Of a stretch of DNA of 64,000 bases, positions 10,201 through 22,600 are shown piece by piece. The position numbers and the translations under genes were made by a program. The notes below the pieces were generated by a model, which searched no databases, had not been told where the DNA came from, and saw only the letters and a list, made by a program, of their open reading frames with translations. Position 1 is the first letter of the stretch. Every line of letters starts with the position of its first letter. The stretch comes from Scenedesmus sp. ARA3 (taxonomy: Eukaryota > Chlorophyta > Chlorophyceae > Sphaeropleales > Scenedesmaceae), in assembly GCA_004335835.1 (NCBI GenBank), contig RWJK01001013.1, positions 78,314-142,313 on the forward strand, in the 5' to 3' direction.

Positions 10201-13184
10201 GAAGCAGCAGGGTCCACTCACGGCCTGTGACACGGTGTCAATGTAATGTGCATCCAGACATGCAGTTGAGGTAGCGCAGGCTCACAGTCGTGTCTGCTTA
10301 CACAGCAATGGTACCCTGCAACATCGTTTGTGCACTGTATGTATGTTGTGGCCGTTGCTGTCACGCAGGTCCCCAAGACAGCTATGCAAATGATCAGCAC
10401 ACGGGCTGCCGGTGCAACAAGGACTGCACCGTTTCCAGTTCCCCTGGAGCACTTTTGGCCTGTTACTGTCCAGGTGAGCACATCTGCAGGCGTGCATGCA
10501 CTGTGTGCATCCGATTTGTAAGGCAGGGATACGCATGCATGCGCATCCCACATACTTGACAGAAGGGTTGCATTCAATTGCATTTGACTAAGTACACTGT
10601 GAGTCACGCCTGGTGACTGCCAAGCACTGAAATGGACTTGAAACCACGCGTACGCTTGGCAGCGTTGCAAGAGTGGCGCAGGGGCACATGCATGCATATT
10701 TCAGACCTATAAATCAAGGACGCTATGAGAAATACTGTCAGCTCGGGCGAGGGCTGACGGCAGTTGTTGCATGTGAAGCCAATTTTGCAATGATGTCTAG
10801 CAACAGTGCTATGGCTGCCGTGAAGTTTCCCTTTAGACCTTTGAAGAGGAATATCTGACTACTGCTTGCCTTGTTTCTTGCAGTATCTGATGCCCAAGGC
10901 CAACTGGTTGACTGCAGCGTTGACGTCAACTTCGAGGGCTCAGGGACCATCTGCCAGTGCAAGGCTGGCTACAAGCAAACTGGCATTTTCCGTAGTATGC
11001 TCACGCCCTTAGAGTGTACCAGTGAGTATACGTGCACAGTTGGGTTCTGCAGCTGCAGCTGCTGAAGTTATGGTGCTTTCCTGCTGCTTGAAATATCGCT
11101 TCTTACGCCTGACCCTTTTCCCTTATTGTTTGATCCACCATAGCTGTTGTGGTGTGCGGCATGCAAGATGTGGGTTGTGCACCTGAATTCGGGGACACAC
11201 GTTTGCATGATATACATGTGCCTTATGAGGCCCGATTCCCTTCATGATCCACCCGTGCGCATCTGCTGCTGCTGTTGTCGTTGCTCTGCATGGCAACAGT
11301 TTACACCAAGCCAGCCGGGTGCAACGGCCCAGGACAATACTCATTGGCCGGCACAGGCTGTTTATCATGCCCCACCAACTCTGTGCCGTTGGACACCCGT
11401 GACGGCTGCATCTGCAAAGACGGCTATGCACCCAAGGCAGGCACATCATCACAAAGCGGCACCCTGGTGTGCGAAGAATGTGCAGCAGGCACATATGCAA
11501 GGGCGGGCGACCTGGCTTGCTCCGGGTGCCCAGCAAGCCGCGTCAGCGGTGCTGCCGCAAGCTCCTGCATCTTATGCGCTCGAGACTTCAACATCGAGCT
11601 TCTTTTACGTTACCAAATCCAGGCCAACGGTGCAAAGACGAACTGCGAGTGCGCAAAGATGTTTGGCCCTGGTGTGCCATCCGGCGTCGCTGTCTACCCC
11701 AACTACCAGTGCGTAACTCAGCGCGATGGTTTGCGAGCCTCCTGCAGCTGCTCACCACCAAGCGGAGCACAAGGTAAGCATTGAAGCAGTGCCTGATGGC
11801 AACACCTTCCATGCCATAGTCCTGGATGCATGGAGTAGTATGCCGCCTCGCAAGCATCTCAGATGTGCTGTGCGCATGTCTAGACGACATGCAGATCTGC
11901 ATGTCGCGTGACATTACGTGTGCAGCCTCTATGGAAGGCTCGGAGCTCAGCTCGGGTGCAGAGCAATAGGTCAATGCCATGTAGGTGTAGCGGCAGGNNN
12001 NNNNNNNNNNNNNNNNNNNNNNNNNNNNNNNNNNNNNNNNNNNNNNNNNNNNNNNNNNNNNNNNNNNNNNNNNNGCCGCTACACCTACAATATGTTTCCC
12101 ACCGGCGCGATCGCCACACTGACGCATCCTGTGCTTGTTGGTCCAACAGTGTGTAGCTCAAAGTTCAGGCCGCCTTGTCAAAGATTGATGCTGTGTTCAC
12201 GCTCCTGCGCAGGCATGCAGCCAGCCAGCCAGTCTGCATACGGCAGTTGCAGCATGATTTGATGCACCGTTTGATCTGTACCCGCGCTGTGCGATTCACG
12301 CTGCTGCAGGTCGGCGCCTGCGCGCAACAAATGCAGGCAATGCAAGCTACCCTGCAGCGCCTGAACCTGCAGATGATATGGATATGCTAGTTGCAACCAG
12401 TGCACTGCAGTGGGCCAAGGCAGGTTCTGCTGAAGCAGGCACCCAGGCTCAAAATCTGGTGATGCAGCAGGAGCAGCAGCTCACTCTGGTGCCCACGAAC
12501 ATCAGCCCCACCCTCAGGATCAACGGCAAGCCAGCTACTGTCCTGCCGATGGAGGTGCTCAGGACCACATGGGAGGGGCGCGACGCAACAGACGTGGCTG
12601 CGTGCTTGTCTGGTGCGCTGCTGACGATGAGCAATGTGTCGCTGCTTGCGCCGCCAGAGTTCCTTGAGAGGCTCGACTTGCCGCAAGATGCTGCTGTGAT
12701 CATGGCAAGGGACTTGCTGCCACAGCTGTGGCCAGAGCACGGCAGCACTGCAGTATTCACATCTTCCATGTACAAGGGCGGGCCCAGGGTATCAGCCAAG
12801 GAATTGAAGGCAGCACTGGTCAGGCATTATGCTAGCCTGCTGCCGCTGCCAAGCTGCCTGCGTGTTCCAGAGGGTGCAGCGCGCAAGCTCCGTGTGGCTC
12901 AGTCCAATGTTCTAGGCATGACCACCAGCACGGTTGCGCAGAGGGGCGGGGAGGTCCCAGATCTGCATGATGCGTTTTATGCTGCAGCTGAATTGGCGTT
13001 TGAGGTGATGCATGCTGTGAACGAGAAGCATCCTGAGCTGTGTGCAGGCATAGAAGGCAGCAGCTTCAGGCTGCGCTTTGCCGGCTTTGGAGGCCTTTCC
13101 AGCCTGTCTGCTGCCACTGCCAATTACATTTGGGTGTATGCTGCTGTGGCAGAAGATGTTGGGCTGTGTGGTGAAGCCCAGTAA
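7221..13184 (+). CDS. Secreted Cys-rich modular protein with ephrin-receptor-like/EGF-like repeats
   Basis: Nine exons: 7221-7338, 8016-8285, 8771-8887, 9263-9439, 9989-10078, 10369-10473, 10884-11021, 11300-11773 and 12310-13184 (TAA), about 787 residues. Exon 1 encodes a signal peptide (MGTTSSSALCLLLAVAMLG). The middle carries repeated Cys modules such as GACRCKAGFQ, CRCLAGR, CLPCRGYYEYS, CQCKAGYKQTG and GQYSLAGTGCLSCP, the pattern of ephrin-type receptor-like (GCC2/GCC3) and EGF-like repeats in extracellular proteins. The last exon is Cys-poor and may be a separate adhesion or ligand domain; I do not recognise it. No transmembrane segment is evident, so secretion to the wall or matrix is my inference. 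All eight introns are phase 1. The 5' edge of exon 2 is the least certain. The in-frame TAA at the end overlaps a possible donor (CAGTAAGG), so more 3' exons cannot be excluded. Confidence 0.75.
9210..9249 (+). repeat. Short GCTACT hexanucleotide repeat
   Basis: About six copies of GCTACT sit directly upstream of the exon 4 acceptor of the Cys-rich gene, where a polypyrimidine tract would be expected. It is treated as intronic because the reading frame and phase work without it. Confidence 0.8.
11998..12074. other. Assembly gap (77 N) inside intron 8 of the Cys-rich gene
   Basis: Run of N. The bases on either side, 11980-11994 and 12075-12089, are perfect reverse complements of each other over 15 bases. 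The missing DNA is therefore the centre of an inverted repeat or hairpin. The gap is intronic, so the protein model is not affected. Confidence 0.95.
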
Positions 13185-16100
13185 GGCCCAGTCTTTGTAT
13201 CCTTTCGTGAACATGCATCGCAGCTACGTACAGGCTGGCCACATCCAAACACAGCTGACGTGCTCTGCACGACCTATTAGTTTGTGCCTGGGTGTACTAC
13301 AAGGTGTCCAAAAAAGCGCGGGTTTAGGGCGGTGCTGGTGCTCGCAGCGGCGCAGCGGCTGGCAGTCGCCCTGTGTTACCAATCTGGTGGTTGGGTGGTG
13401 GCTTTTCGGAAGTGATTGGTGGGTTTGATGGTTTGATTATATTATGCTGCAATGTACCACTTGCGTGCAGTGCCCAAGCACATGATCTGATTGGCATCGT
13501 CTGTCAGTGATGGTGGCAATGGGCTGCTATCTTGGTCTCTACACAATTGGTGTGGCTGGATAGCCACAGATGGCAATGTCGCTAGCACATGTGTTACATT
13601 GTGTTACCTCTGCAGCCTCAAGACTTGAGGCTGCTCAGTACCCCCCGACTACTCAGTACTGCGCAGTCGGGCATGCTCTCCTGGTTCTGGATGTGGTTGA
13701 AGCGCTTCGTGCTGCCTGCAGTGCCTCATCAGCACACCCTGCCATGATGTAGTCCAATCTACGCTGCTTGTGTCTCTGCATACTTATCAAGCATGCCGCA
13801 TGCGCATGGCTGCTCTGAGGCAGCAGGCTGCGTGAGGTGCTGCATGAGGCGGTGCATTCCTCACATCTGCTGCACATGATACGCACTCACACACTACAAA
13901 CGCATGTGACAGGCTGCAGGCAGCCCTGCTGCGTCAGTATGTTGTGTTGCTGCTCCACGCCACACGTTTGCAGGCGTGTCCCGGCATGCATGGAGAAGAC
14001 GGAAAGGTGGCAGGTGACCAGCTGTACAGCGCATATGCAGTACATGCACACAGCGCATGTGCAGCGCATTCAGGCTCTCCTCTGACTCAAGAGCAGCAGT
14101 GCAGCCGCCATGCGTGTCACCTTGCACACCATGTTGCAGTGCATGTGGCTGCTGCTTTACGTGTAGCAGGGCGGGCCGCACCGGTAGAGAGCTAGCAGCA
14201 TCCGCAGGCGCTGCGCCGTATGGCGTCCATGCATCTGCAAAGCGCTCCTGTGAATTAGATAATATGTTGAAATTTGTTGCAATTCGTTCTGCATTAGCCG
14301 CCTTGCTGACGCCTTGGAACGCTGGCGCCTTGGAGTGCGCATGAGTTTGTTTGTTTCTGAGCGCCCGCAGCCATGCTTGCTGGGCTGCACGCTGCATCAG
14401 CAGCATCTAGGCTCAGCAGCAGTGGGCTTGAAGGTCTGGTGAGTAGCGGCAGCACACCTTGTGCGGCAGCAGCTGCTGCGGTTTACACACAGCGCGACAC
14501 GTGTTGGGTGTTGGTTTTGGGCGTCACGGCAGTTTCTGGTGCTGCTGCGCACTGGGCCCAGACCCTGTGTGCAAGTCTCTTGGAGATTTGCACAGTGTTA
14601 CAGCAGGGCCTCCCTGGATTTATTTTGGGTTCCGTCTGTGAGCAGCGTTGCTGCAATCCATCTTGATGCCTTTCTCACCAACGCATGCGCATGTGTCAGG
14701 TACATACCTTTGCTGCGTTCTCTTGGTTGCTGTTCTGAAGTGCTCTTGCTTGCAATTGCTGGACGTACATCCTGCATGGCGCGGTGTACACATGTCCTCT
14801 TCCATGATACATGATTGTCTGCACCTGTGTGCAGCGTCCAATGTAGTTATGTCTGGTCAGCAATCTGCAGGGTGGTGCGGCTGTTACAGCCACTTTGTGC
14901 TGCATTAGGGTTGACTGAACCCTGCAGCAACACACACCTGCTCTCTGCCTGCCGTAGCAATCATGCTCACAGTAAAACACTGTTGAGCGCTGGCAATAGA
15001 CGATCTGCTTGAGGCATGTCCTTATCATGAGTCCTTCAGCCGATTTGTGGGAGAGAAACAAAAGATACAGTCCTCATGCACCCACCCCTACACGCATGCG
15101 TGTGATCACAATCTTCTTTTTTACTGCTTCTGCTGAGCGGTATGCTGGGATTCTGGTGTTGATTGGGGGTTTCGCGGCTGGGTTGTTGTGTGTGGTTCAG
15201 TGACAGGTGAAGAGCTTAGCTTGGGCTTGGGTTGTCATGGCCGCTGTGCGGCGCCTGCGCGCCTCTGTTCAAAGTGGACCTGGCACGTTTACTCACTTTT
15301 GTATGGTTGATGGCTGTTGTGTTGGTTCAACGTGCCGGTTTAATGCGTATATCCTGAAGTTCTGCTGGTATGCATGTGCCTCCTTTCTCCCTTTCCCCTT
15401 TTGGGAGAGGGAAAGAGCATGGCTACAGAAGCGTCACCAACTGAGCAGACTTCATACTGTTCTGCACAGTGAAAGCTACCACGGCTGCATGTAATTGTAG
15501 GTTGGTGTGCACTTGACATGTTGAGGTTATGCATGCTGCCTGATGAGCCAACCTGAGACGCTGCTGTCTAATAGTAGCGCTGCGTGCGCATGTCAGCGTT
15601 ATGCTGAATAAGAATAACAGTTGCAGTTGAAGTTACGAGATGTGGGATTTGAAAGCAGCGACCTATGTTGGTCTGCGCACGAAGACAAATCAACAATTTG
15701 TCGCAGTGTGGTTACGCGCTGACAGCTGGTGCTGTGTCTCTGATGCTACATGACAACCAGCTCCCCTTCCCCCTTCTCCTGTTCTTTCAGCCGCTCCTGT
15801 GGGGCGCGGGGCCGATGGCGACGTTGCTATGGCTAATGTGATGATGATGACAACCAGCTCAGGGCCATGGCCCATCATCTGACCAGTGGAAGTTAGTCAT
15901 CAGCAGCACCCTGCTGTTGCTGTGTACTGCTTGAGGGTTGCAGAACCCTGCAGTACACATGCCCTGCACTCTGGCTACAGTCGTTCTATTTGAGGTACGA
16001 TTGAGCGCTTGTGAGTTTGTCTTACCGGTTCGCATGGTCCTTGGTGACTGCCGTTGTGTCAGTACAAATTCAGACACGATGCTATGGCTTGATGGGTAAC

Positions 16101-17273
16101 ATTGTGACGATACTCATCATTGTATAATAATAGTCTTCTTGTAAGCCGTACCTTGTCATCGGCATCGGCAACCGCGCCACTCATCATTGATGAAGTGCTT
16201 ACCACCGTTTTGCATCTGCAAGTGTCAGGTTGGTGTGATTCTGCGTGTGTTTGCATGACTTCCGGTGCTAGCGGGCTTTCCTGGGCTCTGCCTGTCGGCT
16301 GAATATGAGTGACGTTGGCTTCTGCTAGTTTGCTTGTGCCATTAACTTTCGTTGTGAGGAGTCAAGGGCCAGGCTACACACGGGGGCTATGTGAGTATGC
16401 ATGCTGTTGCATTATGCTTGCTTATGCTTGTAATGAATGCAATCGGCAACTTTCTTTATACGGTGCTGACGACATAAAACAGAGCCTTCACTGTGGGCTT
16501 CATAGTGCGAGCTATCTTGCCGCGCTTTTGTGTCAGCAAATCGTGTGGTCATCTGCAGCCACAAGGTAGCAGATATATCGTCACACAGTGCCAACGACAG
16601 AGTGCATGTAAGTGTGATTACATCGCATTACCGCAATCTGCGCATCCCGGGAAGAATAGGGGGCCCCCTATTCTACTTTGGAATAGGGACAACCATGCTA
16701 GCCATGACTCCAGAGTCGATAGCAATGATGCAAAAGCAGTATTGCCTGATGGATGTAGCATGACGCACCAGCTGCAGGCTTGCAGCAGCTCGTATGAGTC
16801 GAGCAATGGCAACCATCACCACTGGCAGGCATAACACCCAACACCAGCCTGCTTCTGCCGTATTGTTCACCGCCTCAACTGCATGTCGTGCATCCTCTTT
16901 CACAGTTGGTTCACAAATGATGTCACGCTCGTGCTTTTGGCAGTGCAGCAACACCTCAGCCCACTTCTCCTGCACCAACACCCCTGGGTTGAGTTTCAGC
17001 AATACACACTGCGAAGCGGTCCCTTGCAAGCTCTTTCAGGAACGACTGCCATGTGGCAACAGCTGCAGCAAGCTGCAAACATTCAACACAACTGCGCGCC
17101 TCGGCTGGCCAGCCGTGCTGCTGCACGCCTGCTCACAGCTGTCCCTGACTGATCATCCGCCTTTCACCCATCGCCGCCGCCATTGCTGCACCAACACACA
17201 TCACCCGCCTGCTGCCTACTACAGGATCACAACAACCTGCTGCAACGAGCTTTCAAGCAGCCCCTGCAGCGCA
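13185..17273. other. Gene-poor stretch between convergent genes
   Basis: Between the stop of the Cys-rich gene (plus) and the stop of the STIL-like gene (minus), so both 3' UTRs lie here. The region 15000-16900 looks richer in A and T than the flanks. Open frames are short and not convincing. One at 13610-13752 (plus) and one at 16673-17029 (minus) have some protein-like composition, but I could link neither to a gene. A perfect palindrome lies at 16653-16674. Confidence 0.5.
16653..16674. repeat. Perfect 22-base palindrome
   Basis: The arm AGAATAGGGGG is followed immediately by its exact reverse complement, with no spacer. A further partial copy of the arm (GGAATAGGG) follows a few bases downstream near 16680. 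It could be a dimeric protein-binding site or a cruciform. No gene is attached to it. Confidence 0.85.
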
Positions 17274-17919
17274 TCAGCAGTGCTGCTTCAAGCCATACTT
17301 GGCCATCAGCCGCTCCTCAAACTCCCTGTCGCTGTCATCACTGTCATCAGAGGCCTGGCAGCACTTGGTGCGCACCACCTCCACCAGCGGCGGCACATCA
17401 AGATGCTGCTGCTGCTGGGAGCTGCGCAGCTGACCAGTAAGTTGCTTAGAGCCCCGCAAGCCGCTGCCGCTGCTGCGGCCAGTAGGGGTATGCTGAGCAT
17501 GCTGGCCATGGAGATACTGCTGCTGAGTTTCAGCTGCTGCTGCTGCTGCTGCTGGTGGTGGGGAGTGTGGGGTTCGCCTGCGCACAGGCGATGTGGCTGC
17601 AGCAGGTGCACGCAGCGGTGAGCATTGCGGTGGGTGTGCAGGCACGCTCCTGCTGTTGCCTGCAGCAGCTGCTGCAGCTAGCCCTTGCTGTACCCTGCCT
17701 GAGCTGCTTGCTGGGTGTTCACGCTGCGTATTCGCTGCAGCACCCTCACTGCTGCTGCTGCTTGCTTTCCCATCTCCTGCGGCACCACTGTCCCTGCCAG
17801 TGTTGTCAGCACTACTGCTGCTGCTGCTGCTGCTGCTCTGTGTGAATGGGCTGCGCCTTGCAAGCGTAGGAGACATGGTCCTGCATGCCAGCACTGGCAG
17901 CCGCGGCTCGTCATAAGAG

Positions 17920-17954
<35 letters not shown>

Positions 17955-19624
17955 AGGCACATCTTGCTGCTGCACTTGCTGCTGTTGCGCTTGTGGCTGC
18001 CTGTCTGCTTCAACTCTGCCAGCAGATGCGTACACCGCTGCAGTGTCTTGCATGCGTAGGCTGCCGCATGCCTGGCCATTATCACCAACATGTCCTGCTG
18101 CTTGCGCATCACCTGATGCCGTGCTACGCTGCTTGTGACCGTCAGCAGCTGCAGCAGCAGCTTCATGTGCTGCTGGCATTCGATGCTCGCTGCGTGCTGC
18201 GCCAGCCACTGCAGCTGCTGCCACGTCACCGCCAGTGCTGCTGCTGCTGCACTCAGCTGCAGCCGGTCTCTGGATCAAAGAAAGCTCAGCTTCAGGTGCT
18301 GACACAGCCTCAGCAGTAGCTGCCGCACACCCAGCTGGTTGAGCTTCTGGCTGACAGCTGCTAGTGCCGTTGCCAGGGCTGCCACCTTGCTGAACCCACT
18401 GCTGGTGCTGCTGGTGCTGCACGAACTCAGCATCTGCTTCCCGTTGATATCCAGGCTGGTGCGCCTGCACCTGCTGCTGTTGATTCTGTGGCTGCTGCCA
18501 GCCCTGTGGCACCTGCGGCAGAGCTCCTGCTGGTGCCGGCAGGGCAAGGGCAAGGCCTGCTGCGTCCGGCATCCCAGCCGTCCGCAGCTGCTGCTGCAGT
18601 CTCATCAGCTGCAAAGCATACAAGAAAGCATAACATGGCGAGCTTCAGCGTGGAGGCTTGCTCCTATTGTTAGTGCCAGACATCCCTCTGTATGCGCCTT
18701 GCATGCGCGTGTCATTGTCCCGACCTAATCAGTGCAAAAGCATTTGTTCAGCAGTACCAGCTCGTGCTCTCTAGGCAGCATCACAACCTGGCCATAGCAC
18801 ACACCTACATCCTCAAGCACTGCAGGATCACAGCAACAACATGAAACTCATGGTATATGCTGCTTGCTCACCTCCTGTCTCAACTGCTGCACCTCCCCCT
18901 GCAGTGCTTGGGCCACTGGGTCCAATACAGGCCCGTGCGGCAGCACCCCCTGCTGCTGCACCAGAGCCTGCTGATGCGCCAGTGCAGCAGATGGTGAGTT
19001 GCATGGCTGCAGCACCTCCCCCGCAGCATACAGCGTGGCGGCTGTGCTAACTGCTGCTGCAGCCGACGCTGACAGCGTTCCTTCCAGCTGCTGCTGCGCT
19101 GCATCACTGCTGCCTTGTGCTGGCCAGCCTGTTTTGTATTGTGCACAGGGGCCAGTGTCTGGCCCAGGATAAGAGCTGCCCGGGCTGGCTGATCCTGTAT
19201 ACCATCTTGTAGGGCTGTGACCTGCTGCTGCTGCTGCTGCATTCTGTCCAGCACTGCCACCCCAGGCCCCAGCCACTAGCACCCCAAACTCCTGGCTGCT
19301 GTTGCTGATGCCCAGCGCGGCTGCATTTGCTGCGTAGCGCTGCACGCCAAGGCTGCGGCCGTATGGGCTGGGTGGGATGCGGTGCACTGCTGCTGTGGCC
19401 GCCTGCAGGGCTGCTGCTGCAGTGCTGCTTGCCTCCATGGAGCTGCGCAAGGGGCCAGCACCAGCTTCTGCTGCTGCTGCTGCTGCTGAATGTGGGGTGT
19501 CAGGTATTGGAGGCTTGTCAGGAAAGCGCTGGCTAGCCGCTGCTGCTGCCGTTGCACCTGGCCAGGGGTCACTGCTGATGCTGCAGCCAGCGCTTGCGGC
19601 AGCAAGGTTCTGCACGCTGACCCC

Positions 19625-19655
<31 letters not shown>

Positions 19656-22600
19656 ATCTGCTGCCAGTGCTGCAGTTGCTGCTGCTGCTGCTGCTGCCAG
19701 CATTCCTCTTGCTGCGACTGCTGCTGCCATTCCGGCCGTGGCTGCTGCTGCTGCTGCAGCTGCTGGGCCCTGTTGGGTGAAGTCGCCCCTTCCAGCGCAG
19801 CCTGAAGCTGTCCAGTTGACAGCTTCTGCAGCAGCGACAAGTTGCTGAGGGCAACACCAGCTCGTGTGGAGGGCGACACAGGCCCCACCTCATGCACCTG
19901 CCAGCTGCCTCCGCTGCTGTCCCTGCCATTACTGCTGTATAGACCTCCGGCAGCTGCCTCTGCTGTAGCATCCTCAGCAGGATCAGGACCTGTAGGTCCC
20001 TGCTGCCTGTGAGGCCGCACAGGAGACCTCAAGCGGGGCGCACAGTCTGTCTCACCAGCCGTGCCCGGCTGCAGCCCCGCCCACTGCTGCTGCTGCTGCT
20101 CGGCGCCTACCAAGCTGTTTTGCATAGTGCTTCCAGCTGCTTTGCTGGGGCTGTTAGACCTGCTGGCAGCCTCAATCGAGGCATCAAGGCCTGCCCTGGC
20201 TGCTCTGAGTGAGGTGGCAGCAGCATCAAGGGAGCTGCGCAGCTGCTGCTGCTGCCGCTCAGACCAGCTCATGCCACTACCCGGCCAGCCGCTGCTGGCC
20301 CCAGCTGCCATCCAGTTCTGCTGCTGCTGCTGCAATTGTGACACAGAGGGGCTGTCACAGCTGATACCGGCATCACCAGCAGCTAGTACACGTTGCTGTG
20401 CTGCTGTATCGTAAGGCATCGTTGTTAGTGTGGCTTCTCCTGCCATCGAAGCGTTTCGCAGCAGCTGCTCGCCCAGGTGCACCAATCCCTGCTGGCCGAA
20501 CCCTCCTGCACTGCCGTCACCCTGCTGCTGCTGCTGCTGTGGCAGCTGCCATTGCCTCGGCTGAGGGCTGCCGTATGGCCGTGCGGGCATGCTGCTGCGG
20601 GGCTGCGGCCACACCCCATCAACATCATCACTCCCAGCAGCAAGATTGCGGCTGGTGCTGCTGCCCTGCTGCAGTGCTGCTCCAGCAGCAGCCTCTGCAC
20701 TTCCATAGGCAGCATAATTCGCCGCCGCAGCAGTATCCCTATCACTGCTTAGCGGCAGCAGCCCCATGTAACCCGCCTGCAGCGGTAGTGACCGGCGCGC
20801 TGCAGCAGCCGCTGCACGCTGCTGCGCTGCAAAGCCGTCAAACCTCCCCGCAGCGCTCGGAGCGCTGCTGCGCGCCGCTGGCAGCAGCCCGCCAAGCTTG
20901 CTGCTGCTGTACCCTTGCTGCTGCTTGTGCGCCAGCAGCAGCACCGGACTCTCTGCTGCCACAGCAGGCTGCGGCAGATACAGCTCCCTGCGTGCTGGTG
21001 TCACTGCTGGCGGCGCTGTCAGCAGGGCAGTGCTGCTGCTGCCGCTGCCGCCAGCTGCTGCAGAAGCGCCTGGGGCGCCCCGCCGGCCTTGCAGGGGCTG
21101 CGGCTGGCAGCTGCTGAGCTGCCAGTCTGCCTTGAGCATGCCGCCAGGGCACTGCTGCGCGAGTGCTGTGCCTGGGCTGATGCTGGCAGTGAGCTGGTAG
21201 CTGCTGAGCTGCAGCCGGCTGCTGTCTGAGGGGCACACCTCGTAGCACTTGCTGACTGGGTCGCCTGCAGCAGCACGCAGAGCACAAAGGTTGTCACCGT
21301 GTACAGTTGGCTGCATGGACGCCACCAGCTGTCTCATACAGACAAACTGTGCGACCTCCAGTTCCCTTTGCAGCACAGCATTGGGCGATTAGAGCTGTGA
21401 TGCAGAAGACTGCATCAAGCTGCTACTTTAGTAGTATAGGTTTTGAATATATGTAAGCTGGTACCCTTCCTTCCCAGCTCACCCTCAGGGCACAGCAGCA
21501 GCAGGAATGCGCCGGTGTCTGCATTCACTGCGCGGTCAGCCAGCAGGCTGCTGAAGGTGAAGCGCAGGCAGGCCGCAGCCACCAGCGGGTGCAGCGGCGA
21601 GCTGGGGCCCTTCACCCACACACCCACCAGCGGCATGCTGTACACCTGCGCGTGCAGCAGCAGCAGCAGCAACAGCAGCAAGTGGGTACTTGTTCAGCAG
21701 GGGGGATGGACCATTTGCGCAATGACGGCAGCATGCACTGAAGTGCAGATGTGTGCGCCACGCCACTTGACACGCGTTCAAGCCTGCCCATATCTGCACA
21801 GCATAAAGCGTGCAACTGCTGCGCACGGCAGACATCACAGCAGGCGCAGTCCTCCAAGCTGTCATTCTGTACAGGTGTATCACTCCCAAGCATGGCCAGC
21901 TCACATTGACGTCTGTTGCCTCCAGCGGCAAGAGGCTCCTGGCCTGGTCCATGCTCAGGAAACCGCTCTGCAGCGCGACACGCACAAGCAACACAGCGAT
22001 GTAATGACCACAACAGGCGCCGGGTGTATTATCCGGTCTTGCCACTGCCGACACACTCTTTGTCTGGTTGAAGTGCAGGAAACGCATGGCCGCTCTGAGG
22101 CCAGTTCGGTGGCTGCAAATGTCTGACACTGCAAGCTGGATGATTACAACAGCTGCAGCATAAAGCAGCACATACCAACACATATGTACATGCGAACGGT
22201 CATTGTGTCGCGCACAGGCATGTGTACACACGCATGCACGGCCAAACCCATGCCCACCTGCCAGGCGGTCATGCCCCCTGGCTTCAGCAGCGCCTCTGCC
22301 AGCGGCACGTGGCACAGCCGCTTGGTGTACAGCGGCGTGGCCAGCATGCTGCAGGAGGGCATCTGCAGCAGCAGCTGCAGGCAGACCCGCTCGCCGGGCG
22401 CCGCTGCAGGCACTGCACTGGCCGACAGCGCGTACAGCTGCAAGGTCGACAGAACAGCCGGCAGCAGCGCTTTGTTTCACTGTTATCACTTGACAACGTG
22501 TGTGGCAAGCAGAGATGTCGCGGCCATGCACTGCGCAACTGCTGCTACAGTGCCCCCCCGTACTGCTGGTGCATGCTAGCGCAGTGCAAGCCACGGGCTG

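Noticed and set aside
13570..13752. Possible extra exon of the Cys-rich gene (LLVLDVVEALRAACSA)
   Set aside because: Its acceptor phase does not match the end of exon 9, and an in-frame TAA already closes exon 9.
16673..17029. Minus-strand open frame with a protein-like segment (EKWAEVLLHCQKHERD), possibly a transposon or gene remnant
   Set aside because: No recognised domain, the upstream similar-looking stretch is in another frame, and no terminal repeats are seen. It is too weak to list as a pseudogene.
17306..17611. Long open frames of Leu, Cys or Ala runs on the strand opposite the STIL-like, VIRILIZER and nucleotidyltransferase exons
   Set aside because: They are readings of CAG/CTG repeats in other frames. 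They have no protein-like composition and overlap exons supported by conserved motifs and phase.
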